Assembly: GCF_900102425.1 (NCBI RefSeq)
Contig: NZ_FNBT01000005.1
Span: 124,001 to 188,000, forward strand
DNA: 64,000 nucleotides
Source of the DNA: Blastococcus aurantiacus
GTDB taxonomy: Bacteria > Actinomycetota > Actinomycetes > Mycobacteriales > Geodermatophilaceae
Reading direction: 5' to 3'
Part shown: piece after piece, positions 30,528 to 39,271 of the stretch
Numbering within the stretch: the first letter of the stretch is position 1
Layout of the letters: each line of letters begins with the position of its first letter
Position numbers and translations under genes: made by a program
The notes under the pieces: generated by a model
Told to the model about the DNA's origin: nothing
Databases searched by the model: none
The model's input: only the letters and a program-made list of their open reading frames with translations

Positions 30528-31556
30528 ATGCCTGCCGTCACCGTCGAGGACACCACCACCCTGGCCCGCGTCCCGCTCCCGGCGCCGGGCACGGTGCGCC
30601 GCCGGACCCGATCGGTCACCACGGCCCCGTCGGGCTTCGAGGGCGAGGGCTTCCCGGTCCGCCGCGCCTTCGCCGGCGTCGACCTCCGCGACCTGGACCC
30701 GTTCATCCACATGGACCAGATGGGCGAGGTGGAGTACGCGCCCGGCGAGCCCAAGGGCACGTCGTGGCACCCGCACCGCGGCTTCGAGACCGTCACCTAC
30801 ATCATCGACGGCACCTTCGAGCACGCCGACTCGCACGGCGGTGGCGGCACCATCAGCAACGGCGACACCCAGTGGATGACCGCCGGCGGCGGCGTCCTGC
30901 ACATCGAGAAGCCGCCGGAGGCGCTGGTCCTCAGCGGCGGGCTCTTCCACGGCCTGCAGCTGTGGGTCAACCTGCCCATGGCGCAGAAGTGGGTGGAGCC
31001 GCGGTACCAGGACCTGCGGGCGCAGGAGTCGGTGCTGCTGGCCAGCGCCGACGCCGGTGCGCTGCTGCGCGTCATCGCCGGCGACGTCGCCGGTGCCACC
31101 GGCCCCGGGTCGACCTACACCCCGATGGCGATGGTGCACGCCACCGTGGCGCCGGGCGCGACGCTCGACCTGCCGTGGCGGCCGGACTTCAACGCCCTGA
31201 TCTACGTGCTCTCCGGCGCCGGTTCGGTCGGCATCGACGGCGCACCGGTGCGCACCGGGCAGCTCGCGGTGCTGGGCCCCGGGGACACCGTGACGATCCG
31301 CGGCGCGGAGCACCAGGAGTCGCGCACGCCGGCGCTCGACGTCGTCGTCCTCGGCGGCGCACCCATCCGCGAGCCCATCGCGATGTACGGCCCGTTCGTC
31401 ATGAACACGCGCCAGGAGGTCGCCGACGCCTTCGAGGACTGGCAGAAGGGGCGGCTCGGGTCCATCCCGGCCGCCTACGGACGCCGCGAGCCGGTGCCGC
31501 ACGGCGCGGTCAAGGGCGAGACCGGACAGGCGACCCCGCCGGCTCCCCGAGCCTGA
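30528..31556 (+). CDS. Pirin family protein
   Basis: The 342-residue bicupin protein begins its pirin core near residue 35 (FPVRRAFAGVDLRDLDPFIH). The metal-binding cupin motif is SWHPHRGFETVTYIIDG, followed by NGDTQWMTAGGGVLHIE. The second cupin ends around residue 290. Bacterial pirins can act as quercetin 2,3-dioxygenases or as regulatory partners, and the function here is open. The ATG at 30528 has a strong GAGGAGG 8 nt upstream. A perfect palindrome precedes it and a 13-bp hairpin follows the gene, so it is likely monocistronic. Confidence 0.92.
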   Translation: MPAVTVEDTTTLARVPLPAPGTVRRRTRSVTTAPSGFEGEGFPVRRAFAGVDLRDLDPFIHMDQMGEVEYAPGEPKGTSWHPHRGFETVTYIIDGTFEHADSHGGGGTISNGDTQWMTAGGGVLHIEKPPEALVLSGGLFHGLQLWVNLPMAQKWVEPRYQDLRAQESVLLASADAGALLRVIAGDVAGATGPGSTYTPMAMVHATVAPGATLDLPWRPDFNALIYVLSGAGSVGIDGAPVRTGQLAVLGPGDTVTIRGAEHQESRTPALDVVVLGGAPIREPIAMYGPFVMNTRQEVADAFEDWQKGRLGSIPAAYGRREPVPHGAVKGETGQATPPAPRA

Positions 31557-31576
31557 GCTCCGCACATGCGGTTCCC

Positions 31577-31609
31577 GGTCCCCCGGCGGCCACCCGCCGC
31601 CGGGGGACC
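31577..31609. terminator. Bidirectional hairpin between pirin and VOC genes
   Basis: GGTCCCCCGGCGG (31577-31589) pairs perfectly over 13 bp with CCGCCGGGGGACC (31597-31609) around a 7-nt loop. It is centred in the 67-bp gap between convergent genes, so it can end transcription from both sides. Confidence 0.75.
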
Positions 31610-31623
31610 CGGCACGTCACGGC

Positions 31624-32379
31624 TCAGTCGCCGGACACCTCCATGACCGAGAACGCCGCACCCCACGGGTCCTCGAGGACGGCGAACCGGCCGAACTCGG
31701 TGTCCTCGGCAGGGTGCAGCACCTTCCCGCCGGCACCCTCGACGGCGGCGACCGCGCCGTCGGTCGAGGCGACGGCGAAGCACACCGTCCACCCTCGCGG
31801 CAGGCCCGGCTGCACTTGGCCCAGACCACCCAGCGGGCGGTCGCCGGTGCGGAAGGTCGCGTACTCCATGCCCTCCATCGCGTCCCACTCGAACCCGAAC
31901 ACCGCGGTGTAGAACCGCTGGGCGCTCGCCGGGTCGTCGACGGCGCTCTCGTTCCAGACCAGGGTGCCCGGCTCGTTGTAGCGCTGGACGCCGGTGTGCT
32001 CACCGGCCTGCCAGAGCCCGAAGCCGTGCCCCTGCGGATCCAGTGCGATGACCATCGTGCCCAGCGGCCCGATCTCCATCGGCTCCACGACGACCGTGCC
32101 GCCGGCGTCGCGGATCCGGCCCGCCGTCGCCGTGGCGTCGTCGGTGGCGAAGTACGTCGTCCAGGCCGGCGAGTCGCCCTCGGCCATCAGCGGGCCGAGA
32201 CCGGCGACCTGGGAGCCGTCCTTCTCCGCGTTCGCGTAGCCGCCGTACTCCTCGTCGCCGCCCGTCCAGGTCCAGCCCAGCAGGTCGCCGTAGAAGGCCT
32301 TCGCGCCGTCCATGTCCCCCGCGCCGTAGTCGATCCAGCAGGGGGTGCCGGCCGGCCAGGCGGTGTCTCGTGTGGGCAT
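31624..32379 (-). CDS. Two-domain VOC (glyoxalase-fold) family protein
   Basis: The product has 251 residues in two tandem VOC domains: residues about 8-120 (PCWIDYGAGDMDGAKAFYGD, ending IALDPQGHGFGLWQ) and about 130-250 (GTLVWNESAVDDPASAQRFY, ending LEDPWGAAFSVME). Such bi-domain proteins are often annotated as hydroxylase-like or bleomycin-resistance-like; substrate is unknown. I chose the ATG at 32379 because a near-perfect GGAGGAGGAG lies just upstream; the frame continues 24 codons further without support. Confidence 0.88.
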   Translation of the reverse strand: MPTRDTAWPAGTPCWIDYGAGDMDGAKAFYGDLLGWTWTGGDEEYGGYANAEKDGSQVAGLGPLMAEGDSPAWTTYFATDDATATAGRIRDAGGTVVVEPMEIGPLGTMVIALDPQGHGFGLWQAGEHTGVQRYNEPGTLVWNESAVDDPASAQRFYTAVFGFEWDAMEGMEYATFRTGDRPLGGLGQVQPGLPRGWTVCFAVASTDGAVAAVEGAGGKVLHPAEDTEFGRFAVLEDPWGAAFSVMEVSGD

Positions 32380-32457
32380 CTTGCTCCTCCTCCGATTGTG
32401 AGGAGGGTCACGCTGCCACCGGGGTCCGACACTTCCCAGGACTCCCGGCACGCGGGC

Positions 32458-34461
32458 TCAGAAGCGGCCGCCACCGAAGCCGCCGCCACCTCCGCCGCCT
32501 CGGCCGCCACCGCCGCCGAATCCCCCGCCGCCAAACCCGCCGCCGCCGAACCCACCCCGGCCCCCGCCGGCCAGGATCCCGCCCAGCACGAGGCTGCCCA
32601 GGTCGACGCCGCCGCGGCGGTACCCGGGGCCGTAGCCGCCACCGAGACCCCCGCCGAAGCCGCCGGGGCCGCCACCCCAGCCCTGCAGGTCGTCCTGGGC
32701 CCGCTCCAGGGCCGAGCGCGCGAGCGACGTCGCCTGGTGCGCCTCCTGCAGCGCGGCCACGGGCTCGTCGCGTCCCCGGTCGACGGCGGCGTCGAGGTGC
32801 CGCTGCGCCTCGGCGAGCCGGGTGCGCGCCTCGGGACCGATCGCCCCGCGCCGGGTGGCGATGAAGTCGGCGGCCGCGTCGATCTCCGAGCGCGCGGTCA
32901 GCACGGCCGACTCCAGCGCCCCGGCGGCCCGGCGGCGCTGCGTCTCCGCGTCGCGGGCGACCGACAGCGCCTGCTCGAGCGCGATGTCGGCCTCCTCCAG
33001 CTGCCGCAGGGCCGCCAGCGGGTCGGGGCGTCCCACTGCCGTCAGCTCGTCGGCCGCGGACAGCGCGGCCTCGGCGCGGGCGATCTGCGGGCGCAGGCCG
33101 CCGCTGTTCCCCGACGCGGCGAGGGAGCGGGCCTCGGCGAGGTCCTTCTCCGTCTCGGCCCGCACCGCCGCGACCCGTCCGCCGGCGGCATCGAGGTCCG
33201 CACCGAGCCGGCCGACGGCGTCGAGCAGCGTGGCGGTCTGCGCGACCGCGTCCTCGGCCGCGCGGATGTCGCCGACGGCAGTCCCGGGCTCGGCCGAGGC
33301 GAGGGCCGCGCGGGCCTCCTGCACCTCCCGCTCGGCGGCGGCCAGCCGGGCGCGCGCCTCGGTGACGTTGGCCGCGACCGGGGCGACCGCGGTGGCCGCG
33401 AAGCGCTGCTGGAGCTGTGCCAGCCGCTGCTCCTCCTGCGGGATGCGCGCCTGCAGCCCGGCGATCCGCGGGGCGAGGGCGTCGAGGACCTGCGGCGCGG
33501 TGTTCTCCAGGTCGCGCAGCTTCGCGAACGCCCCGGCCTGCTCGTCCAGCCGTGCTCCGGCTGCCTGCGTCAGCTTCAGCATCTCGCCGAGCATCTGCCG
33601 GGTGGTCGGCTCGTCCTCCGGGATGTCGTCGTCGAGCTGCTGGCGCAGCGTGAACGCGCGGGAGAGCTCGTCCCGCGAGGCCGCCAGCGCCCTGTCGAAG
33701 CCGGTCACCGCCTCCTCGCCGTACTGGGAGCGGGCGTAGTCCAGGTCCAGCTGCGAGGTCTTCACCGCCTCGTCGAGCTCGAGCAGCGCGGAGCTGGCCC
33801 GGAACTGCAGCTGCTCGGTGGTCTCGCCGGCGTACGGATCGGCTTTCTCCAGCCGCTGCACCGGCGGGGGCAGGGCGTCGCGCTTCCGCCGCCGGTTGCG
33901 GCTGACCAGGTAGGCGCCGCCACCGACGACGGCGATCGCCCCGAGGACCAGCAACGCGCCGCCGCCTCCGGAGCCACCCGGCGCCTCGCCCGTGCGCATG
34001 GCGTCCGCGAACGCCACCGCACCGGCCCCCCAGTTGCCGTCGGCGAACTCCGGCTCGACGACCTGCCCGGCCAGCGTGTTCATCTCGTCGCGGGTGACGT
34101 CGGCGCCGTCGGGCACGAAGAAGCCGTACTCCCGCTCCTCCTCGGCGACCGCCAGCAGGGCGTCGTTCCCGCCCAGTCCGGACAGGGAGTAGGTGTCCTG
34201 CGTCCACTCGTCCGCGGTGCCCGGCTCGAAGGAGTCGACGAGGACGACGAAGAGCTGGATCCCGTCCTCGGTCCGCAGTTCGCCGATGGCCTCTGCGAGG
34301 TCGTTCTGCTCACCGGCGGTGAGCGCATCGGCCCGGTCGTCGATCTGCTCGCCGAGCCGGAAGGGTTCGTCGGCGAGCGCCGGTGCCGCACCCAGGGCGA
34401 GCAGGGCGGACGCGCCCAGGACCACGAACAGCCGGCGCAGGGCCACCTCGACACGGATCAC
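32458..34461 (-). CDS. TPM-domain secreted/membrane protein with coiled coil and Gly-rich tail
   Basis: The product has 667 residues. A signal peptide (FVVLGASALLALGAAPALA) is followed by a TPM (YgcG) domain at about residues 35-160, then a membrane segment (LLVLGAIAVVGGGAYLVS). A long Ala/Arg/Glu-rich coiled-coil region covers about 190-580. The last 70 residues are almost pure Gly/Phe/Arg (FGGGGFGG repeats) and end GGGRF. TPM proteins are linked to membrane protein or photosystem repair, and the role here is unknown. I favour the GTG at 34461; a second GTG five codons on is equally possible. Confidence 0.82.
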   Translation of the reverse strand: MIRVEVALRRLFVVLGASALLALGAAPALADEPFRLGEQIDDRADALTAGEQNDLAEAIGELRTEDGIQLFVVLVDSFEPGTADEWTQDTYSLSGLGGNDALLAVAEEEREYGFFVPDGADVTRDEMNTLAGQVVEPEFADGNWGAGAVAFADAMRTGEAPGGSGGGGALLVLGAIAVVGGGAYLVSRNRRRKRDALPPPVQRLEKADPYAGETTEQLQFRASSALLELDEAVKTSQLDLDYARSQYGEEAVTGFDRALAASRDELSRAFTLRQQLDDDIPEDEPTTRQMLGEMLKLTQAAGARLDEQAGAFAKLRDLENTAPQVLDALAPRIAGLQARIPQEEQRLAQLQQRFAATAVAPVAANVTEARARLAAAEREVQEARAALASAEPGTAVGDIRAAEDAVAQTATLLDAVGRLGADLDAAGGRVAAVRAETEKDLAEARSLAASGNSGGLRPQIARAEAALSAADELTAVGRPDPLAALRQLEEADIALEQALSVARDAETQRRRAAGALESAVLTARSEIDAAADFIATRRGAIGPEARTRLAEAQRHLDAAVDRGRDEPVAALQEAHQATSLARSALERAQDDLQGWGGGPGGFGGGLGGGYGPGYRRGGVDLGSLVLGGILAGGGRGGFGGGGFGGGGFGGGGGRGGGGGGGFGGGRF

Positions 34462-34550
34462 CGATCGACCGTACCGGCGACGCGGTGGGTCCGGCGGCCG
34501 AGAGCTGGGTAGGGGCGCCCGGCAGGTCCCCACCACGCCGAGGAGTGCCC

Positions 34551-34925
34551 GTGCCCGACGACGACCGGATCCCCGCCACCGACCTCCCACCGGGGGCGGT
34601 GCGCCGGGTCGGCGACTGGGCCGTGGGCAACCGCGGCGCCGGTCCTGACGGCGGGGACCGGTACTTCGCCGTCTCCCGCCGCTGCCGGCACCAGCTCGCC
34701 GACCTCTCCGAGGGCGCCGTGGATGCCGACGGCTGCCTCGTCTGCCCGTGGCACCAGAGCCGCTACGACGTCCGCACCGGCGAGATGGTCGAGGGGCCGC
34801 GCGGCTTCCTCGGCTACCACGGGCCGACGCCGGGCTACACCCAGCTGGTGCGGTTGCTCGGCGCGGTGGCCCGGCTGCGCGTGCGCCGCGCCTCACGGAG
34901 CGGCGACGACGTCGTCCTGGACTAG
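34551..34925 (+). CDS. Rieske [2Fe-2S] domain protein
   Basis: The 124-residue soluble protein is essentially a single Rieske domain. Cluster ligands are Cys45/His47 (SRRCRHQLAD) and Cys65/His68 (LVCPWHQSRYD), the C-x-H and C-x2-H pattern. Residues after 85 include GPRGFLGYHGPTPGYTQLVR. It probably passes electrons to an unidentified partner, as no oxygenase gene is adjacent. GTG start with GAGGAG 6-11 nt upstream. Family A copy A3 follows its TAG stop. Confidence 0.88.
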   Translation: MPDDDRIPATDLPPGAVRRVGDWAVGNRGAGPDGGDRYFAVSRRCRHQLADLSEGAVDADGCLVCPWHQSRYDVRTGEMVEGPRGFLGYHGPTPGYTQLVRLLGAVARLRVRRASRSGDDVVLD

Positions 34926-34928
34926 TAG

Positions 34929-34987
34929 AAGGACCCCCCTGCCCCCCCACCGCTCGCAGGCTCGCGGCGGGACCCTGCAGCGGGGCC
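34929..34987 (+). repeat. Family A dispersed repeat, copy A3
   Basis: The element begins 3 nt after the Rieske stop codon and ends one base before the convergent ABC-transporter ATPase stop. It opens AAGGACCCCCCTGC and closes CTGCAGCGGGGCC, with the core CACCGCTCGCAGGCTCGCGG nearly identical to A1. Outer arms CCCCCCTGC/GCAGCGGGG pair with one mismatch. Confidence 0.75.
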
Positions 34988-36142
34988 TTACGTTCTTTCG
35001 ATCGGCTGGTCGATGCCCTGCACCAGCGCGTCGGTCTCGACGGGCCCGACCCCGGTGGCCGCGACGTGCACGCCCTGGATGGCCGCCACCTCCTCCGGCG
35101 CCTTGGGCCGCAGGACGCCGTCGCGGATCTCCTCCGCCCAGTGGCAGCTCACGAACCGGGCCGGCGCCAGCTCGCGCAGCACCGGCACCTCGTCGTCGCA
35201 GCGCGTCTCCTGCCGCCACGGGCAGCGGGTGTGGAACCGGCAGCCGTTGGGCGGGTTCGCCGGCGACGGCAGGTCACCGGCGAGCAGGATGCGCTCGCGG
35301 CTGCCCTCCACCACCGGGTCGGGCACCGGCACCGCGCTCATCAACGCCCGCGTGTAGGGGTGCAGCGGCTCCTCGTACAGGTCGTCGGCCGGCGCCTGCT
35401 CGACCAACGAGCCCAGGTACATGACGCCGACGACGTCGCTGATGTGCCGGACGACGGCGAGGTCATGGGCGATCACCAGGTAGGTCAGGCCGAGCCGTTC
35501 CTGCAGCTCCTCCAACAGGTTGACCACCTGGGCCTGCACGGAGACGTCGAGTGCTGAGACGGGCTCGTCGGCGATGAGGAGGTCGGGCTCGAGGGCGATG
35601 GACCGGGCGATGCCGATGCGCTGGCGCTGGCCGCCGGAGAACTCGTGCGGGTAGCGACGGAGCGCGGCCACCGGCAGGCCGACGGCGTCGAGGAGCGTGC
35701 GGATGTGGGCGGCGATGCCCGCGTTCCCGCCGTCCAGCCCGTGCGCGCGCAGCGGCTCGGACAGCAGCGACTCGACGTTCTGGCGCGGGTCCAGGCTGCC
35801 CAGCGGGTCCTGGAAGACCATCTGCATGCGCCGGCGCATCTTCCGCAGCGGCTCGCCCCTGAGCGCGGCGACGTCGGTGCCGTCGAAGACGACCGAGCCC
35901 GCCGTCGGCTCGACCAGCCGGAGGATGGCGCGGCCCAGGGTCGACTTGCCGCAGCCCGACTCCCCCACCAGGCCGTAGGTGGTCCCTCGGTCGATGGAGA
36001 GGTCGACGCCGTCGACGGCGCGGACGTGGCCGACCGTGCGGTCGACGAAGATGCCGCGCTTGATCGGGAAGTGCACTTTCAGCCCCTGCACGCGCAGCAG
36101 CGGCTCCCCGCGCTGGTCGGCGGGGGTGGCGGTCGCGGTCAT
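34988..36142 (-). CDS. Peptide/nickel-type ABC transporter ATP-binding protein (DppF-like)
   Basis: The 384-residue ATPase of an oligopeptide-type importer has Walker [17 protein letters not shown], signature [18 protein letters not shown], Walker [13 protein letters not shown], and the C-terminal oligopeptide/dipeptide-specific domain ([16 protein letters not shown], then [11 protein letters not shown]). The last 40 residues are an unassigned tail. The ATG overlaps the upstream ATPase stop by 4 bp. It is the last gene of the five-gene operon. Confidence 0.93.
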   Translation of the reverse strand: MTATATPADQRGEPLLRVQGLKVHFPIKRGIFVDRTVGHVRAVDGVDLSIDRGTTYGLVGESGCGKSTLGRAILRLVEPTAGSVVFDGTDVAALRGEPLRKMRRRMQMVFQDPLGSLDPRQNVESLLSEPLRAHGLDGGNAGIAAHIRTLLDAVGLPVAALRRYPHEFSGGQRQRIGIARSIALEPDLLIADEPVSALDVSVQAQVVNLLEELQERLGLTYLVIAHDLAVVRHISDVVGVMYLGSLVEQAPADDLYEEPLHPYTRALMSAVPVPDPVVEGSRERILLAGDLPSPANPPNGCRFHTRCPWRQETRCDDEVPVLRELAPARFVSCHWAEEIRDGVLRPKAPEEVAAIQGVHVAATGVGPVETDALVQGIDQPIERT

Positions 36143-37224
36143 CGGGCTGCTCCGGGGGCGGTGGCACCGGCGGGAGCCGGCGGGTACTCGATGGGGTGCC
36201 GGCAGCGCAGCTCGCGGCGCGGGCCGTCGGGGACCAGCTCGACGGTGCTGCCGGCCACCTCGGTCAGGCAGTCGTCCTGGGCGCTGTCGCAGCGCGGCGC
36301 GAACGCGCACCCGTCGGCCCAGGCGATGGTGTCGCGCGCGGAACCCCGGATGGGGGTGAGTGGTGCGCCGCGCGGGCTGTCCAGCCGGGGCACCGACGCC
36401 AGCAGCCCACCGGTGTAGGGCTGGCGCGGGCGGGCGAACAGCTCGTGCCGGTCCGCCGTCTCGATGATCTTCCCCGCGTACATGACGTGCACCCGGTCGC
36501 AGAGCCCGGCGACGACGCCGAGGTCGTGGGTGATCATCACCAGGGCGGTACCGCTGTCGACGACGAGCTCGCGGAGCAGTTCCAGGATCTGCGCCTGGAT
36601 GGTCACGTCCAGCGCCGTCGTCGGCTCGTCGGCGATGAGCAGCCGCGGGCTGCAGGAGAGCGCCATCGCGATCAGCGCACGCTGGCGCATCCCGCCGGAG
36701 AGCTGGTGCGGGTACTCCTTGAGCCGGCGCAGCGGATCGGGGATGCCGACCCGGTCGAGCAGGCGGGCCGCCTCGTCGACGGCTTCCTTGCGGGTCATGT
36801 CGCGGTGCTCGAGGAGGACCTCGGTCACCTGCGTGCCGATGGGCACCGTGGGGTTGAGCGAGGAGAGCGGGTCCTGGAAGACCATCGCCATGTCGGCCCC
36901 GCGCAGGCCACGCAGCGTCTCCGCGTCAGCGCCGACGAGTTCCTGTCCGTCGAGCCGCACCGATCCGCTGACCTGCACGTTGCGCTTCGGGAGCAGCCCC
37001 ATGACCGCCAGGGACGTCACGGACTTGCCGCACCCGGACTCACCGACCAGTCCGATCGTCTCGCCCGGGGCGACGGAGAAGCTGACGCCGTCGACGGCGC
37101 GGGTGTCGGCCTCGCCGCGCCGGGTGAAGCGGACGGCGAGGTCGGTGACCTCCAGGACGGGCTGGTTCCCCAGCCCGACCGGCGGCGCGGAGATGCTGCT
37201 CGATCCACTGCTCACCCCGCTCAC
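36139..37224 (-). CDS. Peptide/nickel-type ABC transporter ATP-binding protein (DppD-like)
   Basis: The 361-residue ATPase is the partner of the DppF-like subunit. It shows Walker [21 protein letters not shown], signature [17 protein letters not shown], Walker [15 protein letters not shown], and the peptide-transport C-terminal motif ([25 protein letters not shown]). The cysteines in that region may hold an iron-sulphur cluster as in related Dpp ATPases (inference). GTG start with GTGA overlap. Confidence 0.93.
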   Translation of the reverse strand: MSGVSSGSSSISAPPVGLGNQPVLEVTDLAVRFTRRGEADTRAVDGVSFSVAPGETIGLVGESGCGKSVTSLAVMGLLPKRNVQVSGSVRLDGQELVGADAETLRGLRGADMAMVFQDPLSSLNPTVPIGTQVTEVLLEHRDMTRKEAVDEAARLLDRVGIPDPLRRLKEYPHQLSGGMRQRALIAMALSCSPRLLIADEPTTALDVTIQAQILELLRELVVDSGTALVMITHDLGVVAGLCDRVHVMYAGKIIETADRHELFARPRQPYTGGLLASVPRLDSPRGAPLTPIRGSARDTIAWADGCAFAPRCDSAQDDCLTEVAGSTVELVPDGPRRELRCRHPIEYPPAPAGATAPGAAR

Positions 37225-38162
37225 CTCCGGAACTTCGGGTCGAGGGCCTCACGCAGCGACTCACCGAGCAGGGTGAAGCCCAGCGCCACGACGATGATGC
37301 ACAGCGCCGGGTAGACGGCGAGCTCCGGTCGGATCGACAGGAATGCCTGGGCGTTCGCCAGCATCGCGCCCCACTCGGGCCGGGCCAGGTCCGGGTCCCC
37401 CAGGCCGAGGAAGGACAGCGCCGCAGCCTCGATGATCGCCGTCGCCAGCGACAGCGTGGCCTGGACGATCACTGGCGAGAGCGAGTTGGGCAGCACGTGC
37501 CCGAAGACGATCCTGCTCTTCTTCACCCCCAGCGCTTGCGCGGCCAGCGCGTAGTCGCTGTTGCGCTGCGCCAGCATCGACCCGCGCAGCAGCCGGGCGA
37601 AGATCGGTACCTGGGTCACCGCGATCGCGATCATCAGCGCGTACTGGTTCTGGCCCAGCAGCACCGAGATGCTGATGGCCATCAGCAGGCTGGGGATCGA
37701 CAGCACGATGTCGATGAACCGCATGACCACGGTGTCGACCCAGCCGCCGAACGCGCCGGCGAGCACGCCGAAGGCCATCCCGACGACGACGCCGAGCACG
37801 GTCGAGACGACGCCGATCATCAGCGACTGCCGCGAGCCCCAGATCAGCCGGGACAGGATGTCGCGGCCCAGGTTGTCCACGCCCAGCGGAAAGCCCTCGC
37901 GCGCGCCGGGGATGTTGCCCGGGCGGATCTCCGACAGCAGCGTCTGGGCCAGCGGGTCGCGCGGCGCGAGGAAGGGTGCGAACGCCGCGACGACCAGGAA
38001 GGTGATGACGATGACCGCGCCGATGATCGCGACCGGGTCGCGGCGCAGCCGCCGGAAGGCGCTGCGGGTGAGCGAGACACCGCCCTCGCCCTCGGGCACC
38101 GCGCCCGCGCGCGCCGCGAGTTCGTCGATCCGCCGCCGCTTCACGTCCCCCATGGCCGTCAT
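37221..38162 (-). CDS. Peptide/nickel-type ABC transporter permease (DppC-like)
   Basis: The 313-residue product has an N-terminal cytoplasmic segment and six membrane segments. It carries the binding-protein-dependent transport motif (AAQALGVKKSRIVFGHVLPN), which docks on the ATPases. The periplasmic DNLGRDILSRLIWGSR region is typical of DppC. I start at ATG 38162, which overlaps the DppB-like stop by 4 bp; a second ATG three codons on is possible. Confidence 0.93.
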   Translation of the reverse strand: MTAMGDVKRRRIDELAARAGAVPEGEGGVSLTRSAFRRLRRDPVAIIGAVIVITFLVVAAFAPFLAPRDPLAQTLLSEIRPGNIPGAREGFPLGVDNLGRDILSRLIWGSRQSLMIGVVSTVLGVVVGMAFGVLAGAFGGWVDTVVMRFIDIVLSIPSLLMAISISVLLGQNQYALMIAIAVTQVPIFARLLRGSMLAQRNSDYALAAQALGVKKSRIVFGHVLPNSLSPVIVQATLSLATAIIEAAALSFLGLGDPDLARPEWGAMLANAQAFLSIRPELAVYPALCIIVVALGFTLLGESLREALDPKFRR

Positions 38163-39163
38163 CGGACGCGCACCCGGGGATCGAGGAGACCGTAGGAGAT
38201 GTCGACGAGGAGGTTCACGAGCACGTAGACCACCGCGAGGATGAGGATGAAGCCCTGCAGGACGGCGAAGTCGCGGGCACCGATCGCCTCGTAGATCGCC
38301 GAACCCACACCGCCGAAGGCGAACACCGACTCGGTGAGGACGGCGCCGGAGAGAAGCAGACCCGTCTGGAGGCCGATGGTCGTCGACACCGGGAGCAGGG
38401 CGTTGCGGATGATGTGCCGGCGTCGCACGGTCGCCGTCGCCAGGCCCTTGGCGTTCGCCGTCCGCACGTAGTCCTCGTTGACGACGTCGAGGACCGAGGC
38501 CCGGGTGATCCGCACGATGATGGCCAGCGGGATCGTGCCCAGCGCGATCGCCGGCAGGAGGAGGTGCTTCACGGCGTCCCAGGCGGCGTCCCACTCGCGG
38601 GTCAGCAGACCGTCGAGCACGTAGAAGTTGGTGATCCGGGTGGCGTTCATGCGCACGTCCTGGCGCCCGGATCCGGGCAGCCAGCCCAGCTCGACGGCGA
38701 AGCCGAGCCGCAGCAGGTAGGCGAGGAAGAAGACGGGGATCGCCACGCCGAGCAGCGAGGCGATGACCGAGGTGGAGTCCACCCAGCTGCCGTGCCTGCG
38801 GGCGGCGAGGTACCCCAGCGGGATGCCCAGACCGATCGCGAAGACCATCGCGAACAGCGTGAGCTCGATGGTGCCGGGCATGCGCTCGAAGAACTCGGTG
38901 GTCACCGATCGGCCGGTACGGGCGGAGGTGCCGAAGTCCAGCCGGACGGCACGGCCGAGAAAGCGCAGGTATTGGACGACCAGGGGCTCATCGAGGCCGA
39001 ACAGTTCGTTGTAACGGGCGATGTCCTCGGGCGTCGCCCGCTCACCCAGGGCGGCCTGGGCAGGGCCGCCGGGCAGGGCGCGGAGCCAGGCGAAGAGCAG
39101 CACCGACAGCCCGAGCAGGATCGGGATCAGCTGCAGGAGCCGCCGGACGATGAAGCGGAGCAC
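38159..39163 (-). CDS. Peptide/nickel-type ABC transporter permease (DppB-like)
   Basis: The 334-residue product has six membrane segments and the N-terminal RFIVRRLLQLIPILLGLSVL typical of DppB permeases. The ATPase-contact motif is RTANAKGLATATVRRRHIIR. An insert of about 30 residues (GWLPGSGRQDVRMNATRITN) sits in the periplasmic loop. GTG start. It is separated from the upstream binding-protein gene by family A copy A4, a likely point of differential expression within the operon. Confidence 0.93.
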   Translation of the reverse strand: MLRFIVRRLLQLIPILLGLSVLLFAWLRALPGGPAQAALGERATPEDIARYNELFGLDEPLVVQYLRFLGRAVRLDFGTSARTGRSVTTEFFERMPGTIELTLFAMVFAIGLGIPLGYLAARRHGSWVDSTSVIASLLGVAIPVFFLAYLLRLGFAVELGWLPGSGRQDVRMNATRITNFYVLDGLLTREWDAAWDAVKHLLLPAIALGTIPLAIIVRITRASVLDVVNEDYVRTANAKGLATATVRRRHIIRNALLPVSTTIGLQTGLLLSGAVLTESVFAFGGVGSAIYEAIGARDFAVLQGFILILAVVYVLVNLLVDISYGLLDPRVRVR

Positions 39164-39211
39164 GCGCTCGGGTCCCTCTCACGGATCGGGCCCGCCCACC
39201 GGCTCGCGGCC

Positions 39212-39268
39212 GGCCCCCTTGCAGGGGCCCGCCGCGAGCCTGCGAGCGGTGGGGGGCGAGGGGGTCCT
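39212..39268 (-). repeat. Family A dispersed repeat, copy A4
   Basis: Read on the minus strand, the element starts 3 nt after the TGA of the substrate-binding-protein gene (AAGGACCCCC), has the core CACCGCTCGCAGGCTCGCGG, and ends near CCTGCAAGGGGCC. Pairing of the outer arms is poorer than in A1 or A5. It lies inside the ABC transporter operon, between the highly needed binding protein and the permease. Confidence 0.75.
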
Positions 39269-39271
39269 TCC

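Noticed and set aside
32460..32680. Gly-rich repeats at the end of the TPM gene considered as a tandem DNA repeat
   Set aside because: They are codons of a low-complexity FGGGGFGG protein tail within one intact reading frame. They fit a glycine-rich secreted tail and need no separate DNA-level explanation.
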